A stretch of DNA of 64,000 nt from Chloroflexota bacterium (lineage in GTDB: Bacteria; Chloroflexota; Anaerolineae; Aggregatilineales; UBA2796), in contig JAJPHV010000060.1 in the NCBI GenBank assembly GCA_021325095.1, positions 1 through 64,000 on the forward strand. The letters run 5' to 3'. This document shows, one piece after another, positions 55,096-64,000 of this stretch (positions within the stretch are counted from its first letter, which is position 1; each line of letters starts with the position of its first letter). Below the pieces are notes generated by a model, which saw only the letters and a program-made list of their open reading frames with translations, searched no databases and was not told the origin of the DNA. The position numbers and the translations under genes were made by a program.

Positions 55096-56169
55096 TCAGG
55101 CCACGATCAGGCACGCATCGCCCAGGCTGTAGAAGCGATAGCCCTCCCGCTTGGCGACCTCGTAGGCGTTCAGCATCAGTTCGCGCCCGGCGAAAGCACT
55201 GACCAGCATCAACAGCGTGGACTTGGGCAGGTGGAAGTTCGTGATCATCGCATCCACCACGCGGAAGCGATAGCCCGGCATAATGAACAGCGCCGTCCGC
55301 TCCGCAATGGCGACGACGGGTCGCCAGGGGCAAACATCCGCCCCGGCCTCGCCCGCCGAGCGCTGGGCCGCCGTTTCCAGCGTGCGAACTGTCGTTGTGC
55401 CGACGGCAATCACCCGCCCGCCCCGCAGCTTGGCCTCGTTGATCTTCCGTGCGTCATCAGGCGTCAGTTCGGCATATTCTTCGTGGAGGCGGTGAGCGCT
55501 GATCTGTTCGGCCTTCACGGGTTGGAACGTCCCCGGCCCGACATGCAGCGTGCAGTAGGCGATCTGCACGCCCATCGATTGGATGCGCAGCAGCAGATCG
55601 GCGGTGAAGTGCAGGCCCGCCGTCGGCGCAGCAACTGAGCCGGGTGTGTGGGCATATACGGTCTGGTAGCGCTCCGGATCGGATAAGGGTTCGTGAATGT
55701 AGGGCGGCAGTGGCATCTCGCCGAGCCTGTCCAGATATGGCTCTACCGGCACATTGAACTCAACGACGCGCTGCGACTCTTCGCGCACCTCGATCACCGT
55801 CACCTCGATGTCCGGCACGCCGTCAGCCCGCAGCGCCAGCCGCAATCCCCGGTGGATATTCCTGCCGCCGACCAGCGCCAGCCAGCGACGGTCATCAATG
55901 CGCTGGATCAGCAGGAGTTCCACCGCGCCTCCCGTCAGAATCTTGGTGGCGTGCAGGCGTGCCGGGATCACCCGTGTCTGGTTGAGCACCAGCACATCGC
56001 CGGCGCGTAGATATTCGGGTAGATCGCGGAAAATGCGGTGTTCGAGCCGTCCATCGGCGCGGTGGATGACCAGCAGGCGAGCCGAGTCGCGCGGCTCAAC
56101 CGCCGTCTGCGCGATGCGATCCGGCGGCAGGACGTAATCAAAATCACTGGCTTGCAGCGGGCGATCCAA
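55096..56169 (-). CDS. queA: S-adenosylmethionine:tRNA ribosyltransferase-isomerase
   Basis: A 357-residue enzyme for epoxyqueuosine synthesis on tRNA anticodons. It has the FDYVLPPDRIAQ N-terminus, the LVLNQTRVIPARL loop, HTPGSVAAPTAGLHFT and ITNFHLPKSTLLMLV, all QueA hallmarks; the length is normal. It follows the DUF2905 gene by 10 bases and probably forms an operon with ruvB. Confidence 0.96.
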   Translation of the reverse strand: MDRPLQASDFDYVLPPDRIAQTAVEPRDSARLLVIHRADGRLEHRIFRDLPEYLRAGDVLVLNQTRVIPARLHATKILTGGAVELLLIQRIDDRRWLALVGGRNIHRGLRLALRADGVPDIEVTVIEVREESQRVVEFNVPVEPYLDRLGEMPLPPYIHEPLSDPERYQTVYAHTPGSVAAPTAGLHFTADLLLRIQSMGVQIAYCTLHVGPGTFQPVKAEQISAHRLHEEYAELTPDDARKINEAKLRGGRVIAVGTTTVRTLETAAQRSAGEAGADVCPWRPVVAIAERTALFIMPGYRFRVVDAMITNFHLPKSTLLMLVSAFAGRELMLNAYEVAKREGYRFYSLGDACLIVA

Positions 56170-56179
56170 TGCGGCTCCG

Positions 56180-56419
56180 TCAGCGGTTCAGCAGCCGGAT
56201 CACGACGTTGATGACAATCGTCAACACGATGCTGATCAGGATCATGCTCACGATGGGGAAGAAGCACGAGAAGCCAGAAGTCTCAATGCGAATGTCGCCC
56301 GGCAGATTGAACAACTGGTTAATGCCGGGGATGCGGCTGGCGAGCAGCAGCAGCCCGCCAAACACCATCACGCCCGCGCCAAGTACGAGCAGCAGCCGCC
56401 CGATACTGTCCAGTTCCAT
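56180..56419 (-). CDS. DUF2905-family membrane protein
   Basis: A 79-residue protein with two membrane segments around the INQLFNLPGDIRIE loop, the DUF2905 hallmark. I chose the ATG at 56419, 7 bases after AAGAGG, over 56443 (87 residues). It is commonly found between ruvB and queA in Chloroflexota and other phyla. Function unknown. Confidence 0.85.
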   Translation of the reverse strand: MELDSIGRLLLVLGAGVMVFGGLLLLASRIPGINQLFNLPGDIRIETSGFSCFFPIVSMILISIVLTIVINVVIRLLNR

Positions 56420-56449
56420 ACGTGGCCTCTTGTTCTCGCCCATACAATC

Positions 56450-57481
56450 TCACAGTAGCGGCCCCTGTACCGGCATTCCGTCGTAACTGATACCCAGGTG
56501 TTCGTAGGCTTTGCGGGTAGCCTTGCGCCCGCGCGGGGTACGTTCCAGGAATCCGAGTTGCAGCAGGAACGGCTCGTACACGTCCATGATCGTGTCCGGC
56601 TCCTCGCTGATGGATGCTGCAACGGTTTCCAGACCCACCGGGCCACCGTCAAAATTCTCGATAATAGTGCGCAGGATACGCCTGTCGATGTCGTCCAGAC
56701 CGAGTTGATCAATGCCCAGGCGATTCAGCGCTTCGTTGGCGACTGCCTGTGTGATTGTGCCTTCGGCGCGTGCCTGGGCAAAATCACGAGCCCACTTGAG
56801 CAGCCGCAACCCGATACGCGGTGTGCCACGTGCCCGTGAGGCCAGTTCAAACGCGCCCTCCGGATCAATTGGCACTTTCATCAGTCCAGCGGCGCGCGTC
56901 ACGATCTGGGTCATGGCTTCTTTTTCGTAAATGTCCAGGCGATACACCGCGCCGAAACGCGAACGCAGCGCGCCCGTCAGCAGCGCCAGCCGGGTCGTCG
57001 CACCGATCACCGTGAAGCGCGGCAGGTTCAGCCGGACATTTTTCGCGGCTGGCCCCTTGCCAACCACAATATCCAGCGCAAAGTCTTCCATCGCCGGATA
57101 GAGGATTTCTTCAACCGCCTTGCCGAGCCGGTGAATCTCATCAATGAACAGTACGTCCTTCTCGCGCAGGTGGGTCAGGATCGCGGCCAGATCGCCCGCC
57201 CGCTCGATGGATGGCCCCGCCGTGATGCGCACGTTGGCGTTCATCTCCTTCGCCATGACGTGCGAAAGCGTGGTCTTGCCAAGACCGGGCGGCCCGTAGA
57301 ACAGGATGTGATCGAGCGGGTCCTGGCGCGCTTTGGCGGCATCCACCAGGACTTTCAGATTCTCCACCACCTTTTCTTGCCCGATGATCTGGCTGAGAGA
57401 CTGCGGGCGCAGATTCTGATCCTGGTCTTCCTGCCGCCGCTTGGCGCTGATAATGCGGTTTCCAGAGGGCTGGTCTGCCAT
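56450..57481 (-). CDS. ruvB: Holliday junction branch migration DNA helicase subunit RuvB
   Basis: A 343-residue AAA+ motor. Walker A is GPPGLGKTT, Walker B DEIHRLGK, sensor and arginine-finger loop [10 protein letters not shown], and the C-terminal winged helix ends with TRKAYEHLG. It drives branch migration with RuvA. The ATG at 57481 has GGAG 8 bases upstream. RuvA and RuvC are not in the window. Confidence 0.97.
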   Translation of the reverse strand: MADQPSGNRIISAKRRQEDQDQNLRPQSLSQIIGQEKVVENLKVLVDAAKARQDPLDHILFYGPPGLGKTTLSHVMAKEMNANVRITAGPSIERAGDLAAILTHLREKDVLFIDEIHRLGKAVEEILYPAMEDFALDIVVGKGPAAKNVRLNLPRFTVIGATTRLALLTGALRSRFGAVYRLDIYEKEAMTQIVTRAAGLMKVPIDPEGAFELASRARGTPRIGLRLLKWARDFAQARAEGTITQAVANEALNRLGIDQLGLDDIDRRILRTIIENFDGGPVGLETVAASISEEPDTIMDVYEPFLLQLGFLERTPRGRKATRKAYEHLGISYDGMPVQGPLL

Positions 57482-57573
57482 AAAAGGGACTCCGTCGCTC
57501 ACGTGTGCTATCGGCAGCACTGAGTATAGCGGGGCAGGCAGCGCCCGGCAAACACGGAAATTTACCCTCTTTG

Positions 57574-57595
57574 CCTCACCCCCTGTCAGGCGAGC
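57574..57595. repeat. Partial dispersed palindrome, degenerate copy
   Basis: GCCTCACCCCCTGTCAGGCGAG keeps the left arm (CTCACCCCC) with a short GCCT/AGGC hairpin. It is probably a truncated copy of the family. Confidence 0.35.
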
Positions 57596-57672
57596 GGTAC
57601 ATAATTCCCAATTCCCTCCGTCACAATGTGACATACACTTATGAAAGGCGTAAATCGAACGAGGTGTACACC

Positions 57673-57918
57673 ATGCCAGCCGCTAGATGGGTATACATCA
57701 CCGATGATCCGAACAAAGCCCGCGAGGTCGTGTTTATCACTGACTGTGCCAGCCGCGCCAAAGAGCGTGTCTACGTGACGACGGAACCGCTGAATGCCCA
57801 TAGCTGGGTATACGTCACGGACGACCCCAAGAAGGCCCGCTCGTGGATCTTCGTGGAGAACCCTGAAGACCTGCCCAAGAAGAAGACGGACGCCAAGCGA
57901 AGCACGCTGGCCTGGTAG
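57673..57918 (+). CDS. Small protein of four short VYVTDDPxKAR repeats
   Basis: An 81-residue protein. Four tandem units of about 16 residues recur: [45 protein letters not shown] and [16 protein letters not shown], then a charged Lys/Asp tail. Similar repeats occur in the DUF6150 family. It probably folds as a small beta sheet; function unknown. The ATG at 57673 has GAGGTG upstream. It lies between ruvB (divergent) and the large lipoprotein. Confidence 0.7.
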   Translation: MPAARWVYITDDPNKAREVVFITDCASRAKERVYVTTEPLNAHSWVYVTDDPKKARSWIFVENPEDLPKKKTDAKRSTLAW

Positions 57919-57956
57919 CGTCGGGAAGTTGTCGGATTAGCGTCGGGATAATCTAT

Positions 57957-57986
57957 TTGACGCAGCCCTATCCGATGGTCTAGACT
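57957..57986 (+). promoter_or_regulatory. Candidate promoter of the large lipoprotein gene
   Basis: TTGACG (57957-57962) and TAGACT (57981-57986) are 18 bp apart, 34 bases before the start at 58020. It is a plausible but not strong sigma-70 promoter. Confidence 0.5.
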
Positions 57987-58019
57987 GGTCAAAAAGTCTT
58001 TAACACAAGGATAGGGAAC

Positions 58020-61000
58020 ATGCCGCAACAGACGCTTGCCACACGTGCGCGTCTTCTAATTCCGGTTACGCTCCTTGCCCTGGCGGCCCTTGCGTGCAAT
58101 CTTGGCGCGCAGCCCCAAAACGCGACGACAACCCCTGTCAGTACTGCCGGGGCAACGCTCGTTGCCCAGAGCGACGTGCCCGACGTGGAAATTCGCTCGC
58201 CTGCTGACAACACCGAAGCGGTTATCCAGACTGAAGTTCAAGTTTACGTTCGCGCCGTCGATAAAGTGGGCGTGACCCGCATCGAGATGCGGGTTGACAA
58301 CCAGATCGTCGATACGGCGGCCTCGCCTGAAGCCAGCGGCGCGCCCACGATGGACAGCATCCTGTCGTGGACGCCGACCACCACAGGGCGGCACGTCATC
58401 GAAGTGGTTGCCTTCCGGGGCAACACACGCGGCAATCCCAAATCCATTACCCTGACGGTGCGTGAGAATGCCGCACAGGTGACTGTCCCCGCCGGATCGC
58501 CCGCGTTTCTGACCGCTTCTCCAACCAGCGATCCTACCTGTCGCGTCCGCGCCGACGTGACTCTAAACGTGCGGAGTGGGCCGGGCCTCAATTACAATAT
58601 CCTCACCGCTCTATCAGTAGGCAGTGTCGTTCCCGTAACTGGCAGCACCCCGGATCGCTCGTGGTGGCAGGTCAACGTTCAGGGCCTGATCGGTTGGGTA
58701 AGCGCGTCTTTCTCGACCCAACTGGGCATTTGCTCCGGGCTGGTCAGCGTGCCGATCCCGCCCTCGCCGACGGTGCAGCCGGGTGCAACGCCCATCATCA
58801 TTCCGCCCACCTTCACCCCGCTGCCCACCGTCATTCCGCCCACACCGTCCAGCACCTTCCCGATAGTGGTCTTGCCGACACTGACCTGGACGCCCATCCC
58901 GACGCAGGGGCCGCAGGGGCCGTCCATCGGCGACCTGACCTCGACGGCGATTTTTGCGACCCAGACCAAGCTGGCCCAGCCGCCGACACCGCTCCCCACC
59001 GCCACCGCCACGCCGACCACCGCGCCGGGCATCACACCCTCGCCCGCGCCGACGGCGACGATCACCCTGACGCCGAGCATCACGCCGACTCCGGTACTGC
59101 CCAACCTTAAGATCATCGCTATCACGACGCCGAGCGACACGGTGGTGCTCGACCCGATCCAGAAACTGGCAACCGTGCCAGTCAGGGTCACGGTGGCGAA
59201 TACGGGCGATGCACCCGCCCCCGTGTTCCAGCTCTCGGTTGATCAGGTCGGGGCCAGGGTCAGCACACTGACGACGGCGATCCTCAATCCGAAGGCTCAG
59301 ATCGACATCACGCTAAACGTGACGTTCACCACCGAGGGGCCGCAGCGCATTGCCGCCATCGCGGACAGCGGCAACGTCATTGCGGAAACCGACAAGAGCG
59401 ATAACGTGATGTTCAAGGACCTGATGGTCGTCGTGGCGACTGTGCCTGGCGCAACAGCCACCCATACCAGCACGCCCACGACAACGCTGACTGCCACGCC
59501 TACGGCAACCATTACAAACACGCCTACGGCAACGCAGACGACAGCAGCCACCCAGCCCGCTACCCAACCCGCGACCCAGGCGGCGACAGCAACACATACC
59601 GCTACCGCCACCCAACCTGCCACCCAGCCTGCAACGGCCACCCACACGGCCACAGCCACTCAGCCACCAACGCAGCCCGCCACCCAACCCGCGACTCAGG
59701 CTGCCACCCAACCTGCCACGCCCTGCCCGCAGGCCACAGCGGAGCAATTCCTGGTCGAGCCTGTCACCTCACCGACCAGCGAACTTACGGCAGTGATCGT
59801 CGTGCGCATCGGCAACGGCGAGCAGGTCACCGTCACGTCACCGGCGGGTGCATTCCAGGTGTCCGGGAATTTCTCAGTCGATAATCCCGCTCAGGTTCCG
59901 ATCAATCTCGTTCCGAACGCACCGAATAACCTGACCGTGACGGCGAAAGTCAAGACCATTGTCGGGCCAGGCGGCTGCACCTATGGTGGCTATACCCTGA
60001 CCACGAATACGGATCGCAATGGCGCACCACTGGTCATCGTCCAGCAGCAGCCTACGGCAGTCGTCGTCGTACCGACCTTCACGCCCGTGCCGCCAACGGC
60101 CACGTTTACGTTCACACCTGTACCGCCTACCGCAGTGCCACCGACGGCCAGCCATACCTTCACGCCCGTGCCGCCGACAGCGACTCACACGTTCACCCCG
60201 GTTCCACCGACGGCCACCCATACTTTTACGCCCGTGCCACCGACGGCCACCCATACTTTTACGCCCGTGCCGCCGACGGCCACCCACACCTTCACGCCCG
60301 TGCCGCCGACAGCGACTCACACGTTCACCCCGGTTCCACCAACAGCCACCCATACTTTTACGCCCGTGCCGCCGACGCCGATCCCACCGACAGCCACCCA
60401 TACACCCGTGCCACCCACGCCTGTCCCACCAACGGCCACGCACACTTTTACGCCTGTACCGCCGACACCTGTCCCACCTACGGAGACGCCTGTTCCACCG
60501 ACACAAGCGCCTCCACCCGGCGTCGATCTGCTGAACGTGCCCATTTCCGATCTGAATGATCCCGCTATCCAGAACCGGATCAGGGACATTCACAACAACG
60601 GCAAGCAGCAGGGCGTTGTACCCGGCAACTTCAGACTGGTAGGCCAGCCGACTCTGCTGATCATCGGTGGCGCTGATGCTCCGAACGCGAACCTGGATCA
60701 GTTCAAGCCGCAGCTCGACCCGATTATCCAGTTCTTCGCACCCGGCATAAAATCGGTGCAGACGCCGACAGTCAACGGTGGCTTTACCTCTGCGGACATC
60801 CTGAACCCCGGCAAGGGTACAGGCGCGTGCCAGGGCAAATCGCCGCTGGACTGCGCGCTGGACTCAAAGCCCGCGACGGTGTTCATCGACGTGGGGCGCG
60901 CCGACGAACGAGCCAACCTCCCGCTGGATCAGTTCCGCACCAACCTGACCAATGCGGTCAACGCGGCTATGCAGCGCGGTGCGATCCCGGTGCTGGTCAC

Positions 61001-61280
61001 CATCACGGGCGGCGCAAACCCGCAGGAAGAACAGAAAGTCGCGCAGTACAACAACGTGATCTATGAAGTGGCAAAGTCACAAAACATCCCGTTGTTCAAC
61101 ATCTACGCGATTCGCAAGGACAACCCGGCCCTGGTCAACCCGGCCAACGGTCAGTTGACGCAAGCTCCGGGCAACGTCGTCAACCTCTCGCCGGAAGGCT
61201 TGCAGATCGGCGAAAACGTGGCGGCACTGCGGATGCTGGAATTCCTGACCGCGCTGAAGGGGATAGTGCCACTGGGTTGA
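58020..61280 (+). CDS. Large modular lipoprotein: Ig-like, SH3b, CARDB, repeat linkers and a degenerate SGNH-like domain
   Basis: A 1086-residue protein. A lipobox (LAALAC, Cys 26) anchors it to the membrane. In order: an Ig-like domain (about 53-148), an SH3b domain (about 170-235, VRADVTLNVRSGPGL, GWVSASFS), a Pro/Thr linker, a CARDB-like domain (about 363-455), a Thr/Gln/Pro repeat linker (about 470-570), a small beta domain (about 572-655), an 11-residue PVPPTATHTFT repeat region (about 680-835) and a C-terminal domain (about 845-1086) shaped like SGNH hydrolases (SPEGLQIGENVAALRMLEFL) without the catalytic residues. The length and linker suggest a surface protein. Confidence 0.85.
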   Translation: MPQQTLATRARLLIPVTLLALAALACNLGAQPQNATTTPVSTAGATLVAQSDVPDVEIRSPADNTEAVIQTEVQVYVRAVDKVGVTRIEMRVDNQIVDTAASPEASGAPTMDSILSWTPTTTGRHVIEVVAFRGNTRGNPKSITLTVRENAAQVTVPAGSPAFLTASPTSDPTCRVRADVTLNVRSGPGLNYNILTALSVGSVVPVTGSTPDRSWWQVNVQGLIGWVSASFSTQLGICSGLVSVPIPPSPTVQPGATPIIIPPTFTPLPTVIPPTPSSTFPIVVLPTLTWTPIPTQGPQGPSIGDLTSTAIFATQTKLAQPPTPLPTATATPTTAPGITPSPAPTATITLTPSITPTPVLPNLKIIAITTPSDTVVLDPIQKLATVPVRVTVANTGDAPAPVFQLSVDQVGARVSTLTTAILNPKAQIDITLNVTFTTEGPQRIAAIADSGNVIAETDKSDNVMFKDLMVVVATVPGATATHTSTPTTTLTATPTATITNTPTATQTTAATQPATQPATQAATATHTATATQPATQPATATHTATATQPPTQPATQPATQAATQPATPCPQATAEQFLVEPVTSPTSELTAVIVVRIGNGEQVTVTSPAGAFQVSGNFSVDNPAQVPINLVPNAPNNLTVTAKVKTIVGPGGCTYGGYTLTTNTDRNGAPLVIVQQQPTAVVVVPTFTPVPPTATFTFTPVPPTAVPPTASHTFTPVPPTATHTFTPVPPTATHTFTPVPPTATHTFTPVPPTATHTFTPVPPTATHTFTPVPPTATHTFTPVPPTPIPPTATHTPVPPTPVPPTATHTFTPVPPTPVPPTETPVPPTQAPPPGVDLLNVPISDLNDPAIQNRIRDIHNNGKQQGVVPGNFRLVGQPTLLIIGGADAPNANLDQFKPQLDPIIQFFAPGIKSVQTPTVNGGFTSADILNPGKGTGACQGKSPLDCALDSKPATVFIDVGRADERANLPLDQFRTNLTNAVNAAMQRGAIPVLVTITGGANPQEEQKVAQYNNVIYEVAKSQNIPLFNIYAIRKDNPALVNPANGQLTQAPGNVVNLSPEGLQIGENVAALRMLEFLTALKGIVPLG
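59526..59720. repeat. Short Thr/Gln/Pro/Ala coding repeats
   Basis: The DNA encodes alternating PATQ, TATQPATQ and ATHTATA units inside the large lipoprotein. It is a coding low-complexity linker between structured domains and could vary in length between strains. Confidence 0.7.
60079..60510. repeat. 33-bp tandem coding repeat
   Basis: About a dozen units of 33 bp encode the 11-residue unit PVPPTATHTFT (with variants PTPVPPT and PTPIPPT) in the large lipoprotein. Units differ mostly at third codon positions, so selection holds the protein sequence. It is an extended, probably glycosylatable stalk. Confidence 0.9.
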
Positions 61281-61320
61281 TTCGCGTTCCGCGTGTAACG
61301 ACAATTTCAGACCGAATCAG

Positions 61321-61347
61321 GAGAGGTCGGCTAACTGCCGACCTCTC
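61321..61347. terminator. Bidirectional terminator between convergent genes
   Basis: GAGAGGTCGGC (61321-61331) pairs perfectly with GCCGACCTCTC (61337-61347) around TAACT. It lies between the stops at 61280 and 61374, with weak T tracts on both sides. Confidence 0.7.
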
Positions 61348-61373
61348 TGTTCAGACCTCGGAGCAAAGACCGG

Positions 61374-64000
61374 TTACTTTTCCCCGTTGACCGAAGTATT
61401 GAACCCGTCCATCAAGGTCTTCAAGCGTTGATCGGCCTTGGCGGCACACTGCGTGAATTGTTTGGCATACTCAGTCTGCGATTGCACATCGGGATCAAAC
61501 GGCGGGATGCTGGCGATGCACTGCTGGAAAGCTTTCGCATAGCCTTCGGCGTCCTTGAGGGCTGCTTCCAGATCGCCATCGTGCAGCACGTAGGTGTCGA
61601 ATGCTTCGTACAGCCAGTGTTGGAGCAGGAAGCCGGCCTGCGATCCGCTGCCATCGAACATCGAAGGGAATGGGATCGTGTTCGGGTCTTTGAGCAGTTC
61701 GTCGATCTGCTGGTAGACGGCGTTGAGGTCGGGCGCGCGCGTGGACGAGGTGGCCGGATCGTTGAGCAAAGAACGGCGGGCAGGCATGGCCGAAAACAGT
61801 TCAGGATGCTTGGCAAGGGCGCTGATCCAGCGGTAGCAGCCTTCGGGGTTTTGGGCCTGGCTGCTGATGTAGGCCGTGCCGATGGCGTAGGACAGCGGCG
61901 TAAACTGGCTGCCGCGTGGGTAATTCACCGAGCGGTATGGGTCTTCCGCTGTTCCGCCCCTGATCATCTTGAGGCCATCCAGCGAGGTAGTGTAGATGGG
62001 CGCACTCGGTTTCGACCCGATGAAGACTGCATTGCCGACGTTGCCAAGCGCCGAGTACTTGATGTAGCCCTGCTTGGCAAGATCAAGCACCTGCCGGATG
62101 GCAGTGACCACCGCCGGGCCGGTGAAGTCGATAGTCGGCGGGTCGGTGCGGTAATCCAGCGGCACGCCGCCGTAGGCCGCGATCAGCATCAGCAGATGCG
62201 TACCGCCGGGGCTGATGGCATTAAAGGGCGCTTCGTCGCCGGTATTGGCCTTAAGGGCTTTGAGCGCATCGGTGAAGGCGTCAATTGTCCAGCCCTTGTC
62301 CGGCGCGGACACGCCTGCTTTCTGGAACTGATCTTTATCGTACTTAAGGACTGCGGGCATGATGGCGATGGGCAGGCCCCAGATTTTGTTTTCGCGCTTG
62401 AGTTGGGCCAGCGTGTTCCCAACCACGTCAGATGGGTCGAAGGTGCTGTCGGCGCTCAGGAACGGGTCCAGGTTGAGCAGCGTGGACAGCCTGGCGCTCG
62501 GCACAGCATTGAAAGGCGTGTAGAAGCAGTCGAATTGCTGTGCGGCTGTCGTCGCGTCGTAAAAGCCCGTATTGAGATCGATCTGGCCGATCTGTGGATC
62601 GGAGGCGGTGAATTCCTGGATGAGCCGCTCCCAGCCTTCCCGGTTTGGGAAGGGCTGCACGAACGAGGTCACGCCAAACTTGAGCGCGGTCTTGCCGGGT
62701 GTCAGGTTGGAGGGGACAGGCGTGGCGACGGCCAGCACCGTTTTGCCCTTCTTGTCCGCTGCCGCTTGCAAGTTGGTCACGGCCTGGGCTTCGGTGGCTT
62801 GCAGTGCCGCCTTCGCGTCCAGCTTATCCTGTTTCATCTTCTGAAGCGCGATGAGCAGATAATCCGTGAAGCGCATCTCCGACAGGGGAATGCCGTTTTC
62901 AAATGCCTTTTGCGTCAGCGCTTTGACCTCAGGGCTTTCGGCAGGCATCACCTGAATATCTCCAGCGGGTGCATTTTGAAGACTGCGGCGGGCCGGTGCG
63001 CCGCCCAGGAGCGATGCCTCGACGCGGGTGGTCAGGAAACTGGCAAGCGCGTAAGCCTGCTCCGGGTGCTGTGTGCCTGCACTTACGGCGTAACCCTGTA
63101 CTTGTAGACCGGCCTTGCCGCCCGGCAACAGAGTCCACACCCGTTTGTCGTCGGAATTGGGTTCGGCAGATTGGGCTTTGATCACCGCTCCCCCGAATAC
63201 GGGCGAAATGCTGATCGGCGCTTTGTTGAAATCTGTGCCGAGCAGCCCATCCTCATCCAGTTTGGCCCAGGCCTCCAGCAGGGTTTCAACTTCGGGTTTA
63301 TCCAGCCGGGGGGCGTTGGGAACGGTACTGTTGTCGTACAGCCCTTCGCCCAGCAGGCTACGGAAGAGCGCCAGGTCGCTGAAGCCTTTGAGCGTATCGA
63401 TGCCGTGTACGGTGACCTTGCCCTCGGCGTCTTTCTGTGACAGCTTGCGGATCGCATTCTCCAGGTCGTCCAGCGTCCACTGATCGCTGGGGTAGGCCAA
63501 CCCGGCCCGGTCAAATGCGGCGGGGCTGTAGTTCATGGCGATGGCCTGAGCTGACGTGGGCAGCGCCCACAGCCCTTGATCCCAGGCAAAGGACTGCCAG
63601 AGCGCCGGATAGAAATCGTCCGCGTTGAGCGATGTATCGACTTTGGCGAGCGGAGCCAGGTCGAGGAAGTAACCGGCTCGTGTCGCTTCCACACTCAGAA
63701 CGCCTGGCTCCACAACCACCACGTCCGCCGTGCTGACATACTTTTGAAGGGCCTCGAAATATTCGTCCAATCCACTGGTCGAGCGCGGCACATCAGGCGG
63801 ATCAACACTGATCAATTTGATTTTGATACCTGGATGCGATGCTTCAAAATCGCCGACGAGTTTGGAGGCGAACGCCTCGCGGTTGAAGTCGAAAACGGCG
63901 AGCGTGATCGTCACGGCGCTGTTGTCTTGCGCCCTGAGCGCCACTGGCGAGGCCAGCGTGCCGGTGGCCGCCAGCAGCGCCAGTATGACCAGAAGCCAAC
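61374..64000 (-). CDS. Tandem double extracellular solute-binding protein, 5' end beyond the window
   Basis: At least 856 residues, partial at its N-terminus. The frame stays open to the window edge and its first visible residues are LLVILALLAATGTLASPVAL, part of a signal peptide. The first half (to about residue 415 of the visible protein) is a family 1-type solute-binding protein (TITLAVFDFNREAFASKLV, GIKIKLISVDPPD, EQAYALASFL). A second similar half follows (about 435-856: FGVTSFVQPF, RENKIWGLPIAIMP, GCYRWISALAKHP). A fused duplicated solute-binding protein is unusual; it may bind a sugar or peptide for an ABC importer. Confidence 0.85.
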   Translation of the reverse strand, partial: WLLVILALLAATGTLASPVALRAQDNSAVTITLAVFDFNREAFASKLVGDFEASHPGIKIKLISVDPPDVPRSTSGLDEYFEALQKYVSTADVVVVEPGVLSVEATRAGYFLDLAPLAKVDTSLNADDFYPALWQSFAWDQGLWALPTSAQAIAMNYSPAAFDRAGLAYPSDQWTLDDLENAIRKLSQKDAEGKVTVHGIDTLKGFSDLALFRSLLGEGLYDNSTVPNAPRLDKPEVETLLEAWAKLDEDGLLGTDFNKAPISISPVFGGAVIKAQSAEPNSDDKRVWTLLPGGKAGLQVQGYAVSAGTQHPEQAYALASFLTTRVEASLLGGAPARRSLQNAPAGDIQVMPAESPEVKALTQKAFENGIPLSEMRFTDYLLIALQKMKQDKLDAKAALQATEAQAVTNLQAAADKKGKTVLAVATPVPSNLTPGKTALKFGVTSFVQPFPNREGWERLIQEFTASDPQIGQIDLNTGFYDATTAAQQFDCFYTPFNAVPSARLSTLLNLDPFLSADSTFDPSDVVGNTLAQLKRENKIWGLPIAIMPAVLKYDKDQFQKAGVSAPDKGWTIDAFTDALKALKANTGDEAPFNAISPGGTHLLMLIAAYGGVPLDYRTDPPTIDFTGPAVVTAIRQVLDLAKQGYIKYSALGNVGNAVFIGSKPSAPIYTTSLDGLKMIRGGTAEDPYRSVNYPRGSQFTPLSYAIGTAYISSQAQNPEGCYRWISALAKHPELFSAMPARRSLLNDPATSSTRAPDLNAVYQQIDELLKDPNTIPFPSMFDGSGSQAGFLLQHWLYEAFDTYVLHDGDLEAALKDAEGYAKAFQQCIASIPPFDPDVQSQTEYAKQFTQCAAKADQRLKTLMDGFNTSVNGEK

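Noticed and set aside
60079-60510. CRISPR-like appearance of repeated units
   Set aside because: The units are 33-bp coding repeats in one continuous frame without unique spacers or nearby cas genes.
61428-63107. 559-codon plus-strand frame opposite the solute-binding protein
   Set aside because: Its frame mirrors the coding bias of the opposite strand. The minus-strand frame has a clear protein family.

Overview
This 64 kb window is a piece of a bacterial chromosome of about 60% GC. The gene set points to the phylum Chloroflexota, probably class Anaerolineae or a relative. The evidence is a six-gene alternative complex III operon, a fused DHH/CBS/CCA-adding enzyme, NifJ-type pyruvate:ferredoxin oxidoreductase, an archaeal-type aspartyl-tRNA synthetase, secreted proteins with SH3b domains and long PVPPTATHTF linkers, DUF7282-type secreted repeat proteins, and G/C-rich palindromes in many gene gaps. 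This is inference from gene families; there is no rRNA to confirm it. I see no phage, transposase or CRISPR array. The window holds two tRNA genes (Gln, His).

Layout. 1-9.5 kb: tRNA-Gln, then small mostly minus-strand genes: a degenerate CPBP protease, an SH3/glycosidase-like protein, a nitrilase relative without its cysteine, a short DinB protein, an AraC/DHFR-like pair, a cupin, an acetyltransferase and the CCA-adding fusion. 9.7-27 kb: a DUF2079 membrane protein, a DHOD-like protein divergent from nifJ, two tandem DUF7282 paralogues, tRNA-His, the large subunit of an acyl-CoA (methylmalonyl-CoA) mutase, an M23 peptidase, a membrane protein, an SDR, a frameshifted VOC gene and a DUF255 protein. 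27.5-36 kb: a DUF1326-DUF2182 pair, an ECF sigma / anti-sigma / adhesin-like membrane operon, and a SxtJ-like / carbamoyltransferase / DUF5989 / membrane-protein cluster behind a near-consensus promoter, then a bactofilin. 36-40.5 kb: phosphoribosyltransferase, aldo/keto reductase, enolase-superfamily dehydratase and a three-repeat COG4315 protein. 40.7-48.3 kb: the alternative complex III operon actABCDEF plus a seventh small membrane gene. 48.4-64 kb: ChrA, an FGGY kinase, a VIT-VWA protein, the ruvB-DUF2905-queA-aspS series, a small repeat protein, a 1086-residue modular lipoprotein and a tandem double solute-binding protein that runs off the right edge.

How the genes fit together: NifJ, the mutase and complex III suggest a flexible metabolism that makes acetyl-CoA through ferredoxin, processes propionyl/methylmalonyl-CoA and oxidises menaquinol to a periplasmic acceptor. 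Sugar-acid and sugar catabolism (dehydratase, FGGY kinase, aldo/keto reductase, solute-binding protein) suggests an organoheterotroph. Much of the rest is cell-surface and envelope biology of unknown function. The most likely undescribed systems are the sigma/anti-sigma/membrane-adhesin operon, the SxtJ-like/carbamoyltransferase/DUF5989 cluster and the paired DUF7282 proteins.
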